10,870 nt of DNA from positions 1 to 10,870 of the forward strand of contig CAZHDI010000110.1 of the NCBI GenBank assembly GCA_964531285.1, given 5' to 3'. Below are positions 6,319 to 10,870 of this stretch, piece by piece (position 1 is the stretch's first letter; each line of letters opens with the position of its first letter). Under the pieces are notes generated by a model that was not told the origin of the DNA, ran no database searches, and worked only from the letters and a program-made list of their open reading frames with translations. The position numbers and the translations under genes are program-made. This stretch comes from CAZHDI01 sp964531285 (GTDB taxonomy: Bacteria > Pseudomonadota > Alphaproteobacteria > JAJFIK01).

Positions 6319-7156
6319 ACACGGTCGCCGGCGTGCGGGCCGTGACCTCCGGCAGATGATCGATCAGGCGCCCGCCGAGCCGCACGGGTTCGGCGCGCAG
6401 CGCCAGGCCCGTGGCGTCGTCGGTCTCGATGAACACGCCGCACACCGTCGCCGGCCCCTCCGCCGGGGTCATCCGCCCGCCGGGCAGCTTGGTGGTGAAC
6501 CGGCTCAAAGGTTCATCCTTCTGCATGCCGATCACCGAGTCGTAACTCGCGCACATCCCGGCATCGGTCTGATAGGCCGTGCCCTCGGGCAGGATCTGGG
6601 TGTCCGCCGTCGGGACATGGGAATGGGTCCCCACCACGAGACTGGCCCGGCCATCCGCGAAATGGCCCATGGCCATTTTCTCGGACGTGGCTTCCGCGTG
6701 CAGATCGATCACGATGGCATCGGCCCCCTCGCCCAAGGGGCAGGCACCGATCTCGTTGTCGACAAAGCGGAACGGATCGTCCATGGCATCCATGAACACC
6801 CGGCCCATGACATTCATCACCAGGACCCGCGCGCCGGTCCGCGCCTCGAAAAGACCCGATCCGCGCCCGGGTGTGCCGGACGGAAAATTGCCGGGCCGCA
6901 GCAGCCGGTCCTGGCGCTCAATGAACACCAGCGCCTCGCGCTGATCCCAGACATGATTGCCGGTGGTGATCACATCGACCCCGGCATCGATGAGTTCGTC
7001 GCAAATCCGCTCGGTGATCCCGAATCCGTGGGCCGCGTTCTCGCCGTTGCAGATCACGAAGTCCAGATCCAGACGGCGTCGCAGATCCGGCACAGCATCG
7101 ACAACGGCCTTGCGGCCGGCCCGCCCGACAATGTCACCCAAAAACAAAATTCTCAC
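6319..7156 (-). CDS. YmdB-type (TIGR00282) metallophosphoesterase, 3' end lost in gap
   Basis: This is a dinuclear-metal phosphoesterase of the family of B. subtilis YmdB, which hydrolyses 2',3'-cyclic nucleotides and affects global gene expression. The visible 279 residues carry every metal ligand motif: Asp8 (LGDIVG), Glu39-Asn40 (NGEN), Asn67-His68 (GNHVWD), His153 (DLHAEATSEK) and His178/His180 (GTHSHVPTAD). TDAGMCASYDSVIGM is a further family hallmark. Members are usually near 265-280 residues, so little is missing, but no stop is reached before the N run. The start is GTG 7156, with AAGG (7167-7164) seven bases upstream. It follows the 5-formyltetrahydrofolate cyclo-ligase gene by 67 bases and is likely co-transcribed with it. 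The reading that appears to continue below 6219 is antisense to the secreted-protein gene. Confidence 0.93.
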
Positions 7157-7223
7157 GGCACGGCCTTATTGGTTTTGCTTCGATGGGGCCTTCAGAGCCC
7201 GGAACGAATCCGGCCGGTTACGG

Positions 7224-7826
7224 TCATGCGGGTGTGCAGACGATGGCCCCGGCCTCGGTCACAATGCGGTCGAGCGGCACATCATGATCGTCCATGGGCA
7301 CGCGGTCGACGGTCTGGCAGGCAAAGGCAACCCCGGCGGTCCAAATCCGGCCCGCCGTCTCGCAGCCCCGCAGTGCCGCGAGGGTGCGGTCATAGTGCCC
7401 CTGGCCATAGCCCAACCTACCGCCGTCGCGGTCAAAGGCAAGCAGCGGCACGATCACAGCATCGGGACGCAGCAACGCCGCCCCTGCGTCCGCCGGAGCC
7501 TGTGTGCCGAAACCATGGGGGACCATCGGGGTCTGCGGCGTCCAGGCGCGAAAGCCCAGCGGCCCAGGCGTCTCGGGAATGACCGGCAGGGCAAGCCGGA
7601 AGCCGCGCTCTACAAGGCGGTGCATCAGGGGGAGGGTGTCGATCTCGCTGCCCATCGGCCAGTAGCTGGCGATCACAGCCCCGGGCGGGGTGCCTTGCAG
7701 CAGATCGAGATCGAGAAAGACGCGGGCGAGCCGGACCCCGGCCTCCGGATCGGCGGCATGGGCCGTCTTGCGCCGGGTCTTCGCCGCCGCGCGCAGGGTA
7801 CGTTTGGCCTGATCCATGGTCTCCAT
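7224..7826 (-). CDS. ygfA: 5-formyltetrahydrofolate cyclo-ligase
   Basis: This enzyme (5-FCL, methenyltetrahydrofolate synthetase) uses ATP to turn 5-formyl-THF into 5,10-methenyl-THF, returning stored or inhibitory folate to one-carbon metabolism. From ATG 7826 it is 200 residues, normal for the family. The opening QAKRTLRAAAKTRRK is the basic N-terminal helix. YWPMGSEIDT (55-64) belongs to the substrate site, and GGRLGYGQGHYDR (135-147) is the ATP/metal signature loop. VPLLAFD precedes it. ATG 7826 and ATG 7817 are both possible starts; neither has a strong ribosome binding site (GGAG lies only three bases before 7817). The longer reading from 7937 would translate the 6S RNA and is rejected. 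Linkage of 6S RNA to this gene is also known from E. coli (ssrS-ygfA), where they are co-transcribed. Confidence 0.94.
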   Translation of the reverse strand: METMDQAKRTLRAAAKTRRKTAHAADPEAGVRLARVFLDLDLLQGTPPGAVIASYWPMGSEIDTLPLMHRLVERGFRLALPVIPETPGPLGFRAWTPQTPMVPHGFGTQAPADAGAALLRPDAVIVPLLAFDRDGGRLGYGQGHYDRTLAALRGCETAGRIWTAGVAFACQTVDRVPMDDHDVPLDRIVTEAGAIVCTPA

Positions 7827-7831
7827 GCCTG

Positions 7832-7846
7832 CTGCATAGCATGCAG
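7832..7846 (-). other. Short hairpin between 6S RNA and the cyclo-ligase start
   Basis: A perfect 6-bp stem (CTGCAT/ATGCAG) with a three-base loop lies 6 bases before ATG 7826 on the minus strand and just after a TTTT that follows the 6S closing stem. It could affect 6S 3'-end processing or translation of the cyclo-ligase. It has no T run of its own. Confidence 0.4.
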
Positions 7847-7855
7847 GACGGAAAA

Positions 7856-8018
7856 GCGGTGCCGCCTTGGCCGTTGGACGATTGGAAACCTCACGGGCCT
7901 GCCTCAAGGCAGGTGGGCGCCGTGTGTCCGGGACCACGATCCCGGCCAGGGACAGCTCCCTGTGAAGTGCTTATCGGCCCCTGGGTTACACGAATCCGGA
8001 CGCACCAGGCAGCACCAC
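7856..8018 (-). ncRNA. ssrS: 6S RNA
   Basis: 6S RNA mimics an open promoter and binds housekeeping RNA polymerase, with effects in stationary phase. Support comes from place and fold. The region lies between zapA and the cyclo-ligase gene, the usual 6S location, and encodes no protein. An 11-bp closing stem joins GTGGTGCTGCC (8018-8008) to GGCGGCACCGC (7866-7856), with two G-U pairs, giving about 163 nt. GGGCCGATAAG (7980-7970) resembles the GAGCCGATA block of E. coli 6S on the 5' side of the central bubble. CCTGCC-TTGA-GGCAGG (7914-7899) is the small 3'-side hairpin of the bubble. Two perfect 6-bp hairpins (7962-7947 and 7945-7928) form the distal arm. A TTTT follows the closing stem. The exact ends are estimated from the stem. 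Confidence 0.85.
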
Positions 8019-8030
8019 GAGGCAGGAGAT

Positions 8031-8390
8031 TTAGATATCCGACAGCTTGCCGGCAATGGCCTCAAGACGGGTCGCGGCGGAATCGAGCGCGCGCGAGGCT
8101 TCGTTCTCGGCCACCCGCATACGCTCCAGCACATCCTCGCGGCTCTGTTTGAGGTCTTTCAATTCGTCCTCGACCTTGTTGAGCCGGTCGAGCGCGCCGG
8201 ACAGTTCGTCCGCGACCATCAGCCCGGCCATGAGGATCAGCCGGGTCTCGCCGACCGGGCCGATCGCGCCCGCCAGCTCGTTGATGTGGTGATCGAGATA
8301 ATGGGCGAGCTGCTTGAGGTGGTCTTCCTCGCCGTCGTCACAAGCGAGAGTGTAGGCCCGGCCGTTCACGGAAACCGATACATGCGCCAT
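8031..8390 (-). CDS. zapA: Cell division protein ZapA
   Basis: ZapA binds FtsZ in the cytoplasm and bundles or aligns protofilaments in the Z-ring. The 119-residue length is typical. The N-terminal globular part (about 1-60) shows the family pattern VSVNGRAYTLACDDGEEDHLKQLAHYLD with spacing as in other ZapA proteins. The motif TRLILMAGLMVADEL (49-63) begins the dimer helix. The rest (about 64-115) is a coiled coil with heptad Leu/Ile/Val. The start ATG 8390 has GGAGA (8403-8399) eight bases upstream. The gene follows zauP by 15 bases, so both are translated from one message. The 6S RNA starts only 12 bases after the zapA stop, so 6S may be processed from a zapA read-through transcript or have a promoter inside zapA. 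Confidence 0.94.
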   Translation of the reverse strand: MAHVSVSVNGRAYTLACDDGEEDHLKQLAHYLDHHINELAGAIGPVGETRLILMAGLMVADELSGALDRLNKVEDELKDLKQSREDVLERMRVAENEASRALDSAATRLEAIAGKLSDI

Positions 8391-8405
8391 GAATGATGTC
8401 TCCGC

Positions 8406-8972
8406 TTACTGCTCAAGGATGGTGCGGATGTCCTGGATGGCCCGGTCCAGCTTGCCGGTGACCCGGTCGGTCAGACCTTCCAGCATATCGGTCTCGTCGC
8501 GCATGGCCGACAATTCGGCTTCCAGGCGCTCCCGGTCGGCCTTGAGACCGTCGAGCTGCTCGCGCAGACCGGTCTCGACGCCGTTGCGCTGGGCCTCAAG
8601 GGCGCGGACCTTTTCCTGGAACAGCGCCTCGATCTCGTCCTGCTCGGCCTTCAGCGCCTCGACCCGCCCGGCATGTTCGGTGCGCAGCCGCTCGACCTCC
8701 GCCGTGCGCTCGGCCTGAAGCCGCGACTGTTCATCGCGCACCGTGTTGATTTCTTCCTGGTGGCTCGCCTCCAGGCGCTGGCGGTCGGCCTTGAGCACGG
8801 CGACCTGCTCACGATGGTCGGCTTCGAGCCGGTCGATCTGCGCCTTGAGGGCATCGAGTTCGGTCTCAAGACCGGATTTCCGTTCCGTTGTGCCTTCTGC
8901 CGTCTCGACCGCCACTTCCAGTGCCTGAAGCGCCTTGTCGAAGCGGTAGAGCGCCGCTTTGAGATTGCTCAT
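8406..8972 (-). CDS. zauP: Long coiled-coil protein upstream of zapA (ZauP/DUF4164 type)
   Basis: This 188-residue protein is almost wholly coiled coil from about residue 8 to 185, without signal peptide or membrane segment. It is very rich in Glu, Leu, Arg, Ala and Gln. Its position immediately upstream of zapA, 15 bases apart, matches Caulobacter ZauP (ZapA upstream protein), which interacts with ZapA to focus the Z-ring. The N-terminal LKAALYRFDKALQALE and C-terminal LEGLTDRVTGKLDRAIQDI ends look more family-like than the middle. The middle contains near repeats: LKADRQRLEA at 60-69 and LKADRERLEA at 143-152. These are encoded by near-identical DNA, suggesting internal duplication and a longer rod. 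The start ATG 8972 has GGAAGA (8984-8979) six bases upstream. Coiled coils are hard to classify by sequence alone, so the name rests mainly on context. Confidence 0.85.
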   Translation of the reverse strand: MSNLKAALYRFDKALQALEVAVETAEGTTERKSGLETELDALKAQIDRLEADHREQVAVLKADRQRLEASHQEEINTVRDEQSRLQAERTAEVERLRTEHAGRVEALKAEQDEIEALFQEKVRALEAQRNGVETGLREQLDGLKADRERLEAELSAMRDETDMLEGLTDRVTGKLDRAIQDIRTILEQ

Positions 8973-9395
8973 GAGCTGTCTTCCAAACCCGTGCGGACCG
9001 GCCTGACGGCCGAATCACTGTGTCCCGGTTCCTTTCTAGCGCGTGATTTGCCCCGCCGTCGCGTGCGGCCTTGGCAAATCCGCCACGCCGTCGCGCGAAA
9101 TAGCGCAACAGGCTTTCGCCGCGCTCCCAATCCGTGCATTGTCCCGCCGCAAGAAGCCGGATCGGCCCAGCCGCCCGCGCCCCGAACCCGCCGAAACCGC
9201 CGCGTAGCTGATTGGGGGATGCTGATCGGGGGATAGAGCGCGATCATGGCGTTTCCGGGACACCGCGCGCACCGCCGACAGGGCCGCGCCGGCCCGCCGT
9301 CACCGGCCCCCCTTTTGGATGCAAACCGCCACAGTCCCGCCGGCCGTCCGGCTGGCCCCCGACAGTCAAGAACCACAGACAAGAGCCCTTTGATC
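8973..9395. promoter_or_regulatory. Divergent intergenic region between zauP and tkt
   Basis: These 423 bases contain no credible gene; readings across it lack ribosome binding sites and have biased, unrelated composition. They must hold promoters for zauP (leftward) and tkt (rightward), but I could not find a -35/-10 pair I trust. A 14-bp tandem repeat lies at 9207-9234. The tkt leader is purine-poor, with only AAGAG at 9381-9385 before the ATG. Confidence 0.6.
9207..9234 (+). repeat. 14-bp tandem repeat upstream of transketolase
   Basis: GCTGATTGGGGGAT (9207-9220) is followed at once by GCTGATCGGGGGAT (9221-9234), 13 of 14 bases identical. It lies 162 bases before the tkt start, where a two-site operator could sit. 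Confidence 0.8.
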
Positions 9396-10870
9396 ATGAC
9401 GCAGTCACCCACGCCCGCCGGCGCCCCCACGGATGTCTCCCACGCCGACATGGCCAACGCGATCCGCGCGCTCTCGATGGACGCGGTCGAGGCCGCCAAG
9501 AGCGGCCATCCCGGCATGCCCATGGGCATGGCCGATGTCGCGACCGTGCTGTTCACCCGCGCCGCCCGGTTCGACCCGATGGATCCGGTCTGGCCCGACC
9601 GCGACCGGGTGATCCTGTCCGCCGGCCACGGGTCCATGCTGCTTTATGCCTGCCTGCATCTCCTGGGCTATGGCGACATCACCATGGATGAAATCCGCAA
9701 TTTCCGGCAGGTCCATGCCCGCACCGCCGGCCATCCCGAATATGGCTATGCTGGGGGGATCGAGACCACGACCGGGCCCTTGGGCCAGGGTCTGGCCAAT
9801 GCGGTCGGCATGGCCATGGCCGAACGGTCCATGGCGGCGCGCTTCGGCGAGAGCGTGGTGGATCACAAGACCTATGTGATCGCCTCGGACGGCGACCTTA
9901 TGGAAGGTATCAGCCAGGAAGCCATCGCACTCGCGGGCCATCAGCGCCTTGCCAAACTCGTGGTGCTTTGGGACGACAACGACATCACCATCGACGGGGC
10001 GGTGGGCCTCTCGGACTCCACCGACCAACTGAAGCGCTTCGAGGCGAGCGGCTGGCGCGCGGAGCGCATCGACGGCCACGATCCCGAGGCCATCGCCGCG
10101 GCTTTGGAGCGCGCGCAAGGCGCCGACCGGCCGAGCCTCATCGCCTGCAAAACCCGGATCGGCTTTGGCGCGCCGACCAAGGAAGGCACATCCTCCAGCC
10201 ATGGCGCCCCCCTCGGCGCCGATGAAATCAAGGGCGCCCGGGAGGCACTGAATTGGCCCCATGCGCCGTTCGAGGTGCCCGAGGCGATCCTGGAAGCCTG
10301 GCGGGCCGCCGGCCGGCGCAATGAGAGCGCCCGCGCCGAGTGGCAGACTCGCTACGGTGCGCTCGATGCCGGCATTCGCCAGGCTTTCGAGGATGCGTTG
10401 GCGGGCACCGTGCCCGAAGCCGTCGCGCAGACCATCGCCGACACCAAGAAAGCCTTCACCGAGGCCGGCAGAGCCATGGCCACCCGCAAGGCCAGCGGCG
10501 CCGTGGTCGATGCTCTGATGCCGGTCCTGCCCGACGCCCTCGGGGGCTCAGGGGACCTGACGGGGTCCAACAACACGCTGGGCAAGGGCATGACGCCGTT
10601 CAGCGCGGACGACCCGGCCGGGCGCTTTGTCCATTACGGCATTCGCGAGCATGCCATGGCGGCGGCCATGAACGGCATGGCGCTCCACGGCGGCGTGCTG
10701 CCCTTTTCGGGCACCTTCCTGGTGTTTTCCGACTACTGCCGCCCGTCCCTGCGGCTCGCCGCGCTAATGAAGCTGCGGGTGATCCATGTCTTCACCCATG
10801 ATTCAATCGGCGTGGGCGAGGATGGGCCGACCCACCAGCCGGTCGAGCATCTGGCGGCGCTGCGGGCGAT
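9396..10870 (+). CDS. tkt: Transketolase (N-terminal part, cut by window end)
   Basis: Transketolase moves two-carbon ketol units between sugar phosphates in the pentose phosphate and Calvin-type cycles, using thiamine diphosphate (ThDP) and a divalent metal. The 491 visible residues of about 660 run open to the window end. Family marks in order: AIRALSMDAVEAAKSGHPGM with His38; SAGHGSMLLYACLHLLGY; TTGPLGQGLANAVGMA; the ThDP motif starting SDGDLMEG (Asp165-Gly166-Asp167) and ending at DDNDITIDG; GSGDLTGSNNT; GIREHAM, whose Glu418 contacts the ThDP pyrimidine; and HDSIGVGEDGPTHQP in the second domain. The start ATG 9396 gives a normal N-terminus; AAGAG at 9381-9385 is a weak ribosome binding site. 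In several alphaproteobacteria tkt faces the zauP-zapA pair and precedes a glyceraldehyde-3-phosphate dehydrogenase gene, but what follows here lies outside the window. Confidence 0.97.
   Translation, partial: MTQSPTPAGAPTDVSHADMANAIRALSMDAVEAAKSGHPGMPMGMADVATVLFTRAARFDPMDPVWPDRDRVILSAGHGSMLLYACLHLLGYGDITMDEIRNFRQVHARTAGHPEYGYAGGIETTTGPLGQGLANAVGMAMAERSMAARFGESVVDHKTYVIASDGDLMEGISQEAIALAGHQRLAKLVVLWDDNDITIDGAVGLSDSTDQLKRFEASGWRAERIDGHDPEAIAAALERAQGADRPSLIACKTRIGFGAPTKEGTSSSHGAPLGADEIKGAREALNWPHAPFEVPEAILEAWRAAGRRNESARAEWQTRYGALDAGIRQAFEDALAGTVPEAVAQTIADTKKAFTEAGRAMATRKASGAVVDALMPVLPDALGGSGDLTGSNNTLGKGMTPFSADDPAGRFVHYGIREHAMAAAMNGMALHGGVLPFSGTFLVFSDYCRPSLRLAALMKLRVIHVFTHDSIGVGEDGPTHQPVEHLAALRA

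Noticed and set aside
5717..7156. A 479-codon minus-strand reading running through the gap
   Set aside because: Only the part above 6318 is the phosphoesterase. The part below the gap is antisense to the secreted-protein and small-protein genes, and the N run joins them artificially.
7827..7937. N-terminal extension of the cyclo-ligase from 7937
   Set aside because: It would translate part of the 6S RNA, and the added 37 residues are unlike the family, which starts near the QAKRTLR helix.
6957..8396. A 479-codon plus-strand reading opposite the phosphoesterase, cyclo-ligase, 6S RNA and zapA
   Set aside because: Its product has no domain and is Gly/Arg/His-rich as expected for an antisense frame. 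Four well-recognised features lie on the other strand.
9071..9102. Possible promoter TTGGCA with a downstream AT-rich hexamer
   Set aside because: The spacing is about 20 bases or more and the -10 match is poor, so I do not call it.
9339..9352. Short GCCGG/CCGGC inverted repeat before tkt
   Set aside because: Only 5 bp of GC-only stem; such pairs are expected by chance in this base composition.
9405..10262. A 285-codon minus-strand reading opposite tkt
   Set aside because: Transketolase is certain on the plus strand, and this frame shows only antisense composition.

Overview
This window looks like ordinary chromosome from a GC-rich alphaproteobacterium. The case rests on gene order and content. 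A coiled-coil gene of the ZauP/DUF4164 type sits directly upstream of zapA. It is followed by a 6S RNA, 5-formyltetrahydrofolate cyclo-ligase and a YmdB-type phosphoesterase, with a transketolase gene facing the other way. A TIGR02301-type secreted protein is also present. Nothing looks mobile: there is no transposase, integrase, CRISPR array, phage gene or tRNA. A run of exactly 100 N at 6219-6318 is an assembly gap, so the distance across it is unknown.

Region 1 (1-3178, plus strand) opens inside methylmalonyl-CoA mutase. Its GTPase chaperone meaB follows 3 bases later, and a Nudix hydrolase overlaps the meaB stop. The first two make and maintain the B12-dependent step linking propionyl-CoA/methylmalonyl-CoA to succinyl-CoA. 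A small four-helix membrane protein follows with its own strong ribosome binding site. A clean two-way terminator then separates it from a convergent gene for a small, very basic protein (3207-3494, minus).

Region 2 (3495-6217, plus strand) holds a short-chain dehydrogenase and a nitronate monooxygenase-type flavoenzyme, probably one operon. A secreted TIGR02301-type protein follows, whose ribosome binding site lies inside a 13-bp hairpin. A 79-residue protein of unknown function comes last before the gap.

Region 3 (6319-8972, minus strand, read from high to low coordinates) is zauP, zapA, the 6S RNA, 5-formyltetrahydrofolate cyclo-ligase and the YmdB-like phosphoesterase, which runs into the gap. 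It joins Z-ring focusing, RNA polymerase control and folate salvage in one transcription direction.

Region 4 (8973-10870) is a 423-base intergenic stretch carrying a 14-bp tandem repeat, then transketolase (plus strand), cut by the window end. The stretch between zauP and tkt must hold divergent promoters, but I could not assign them with confidence.

I found no wholly new system. The most useful observations are the unannotated 6S RNA, the hairpin masking a ribosome binding site, the tandem repeat in front of tkt, the internally duplicated coiled coil of ZauP and the basic orphan protein.
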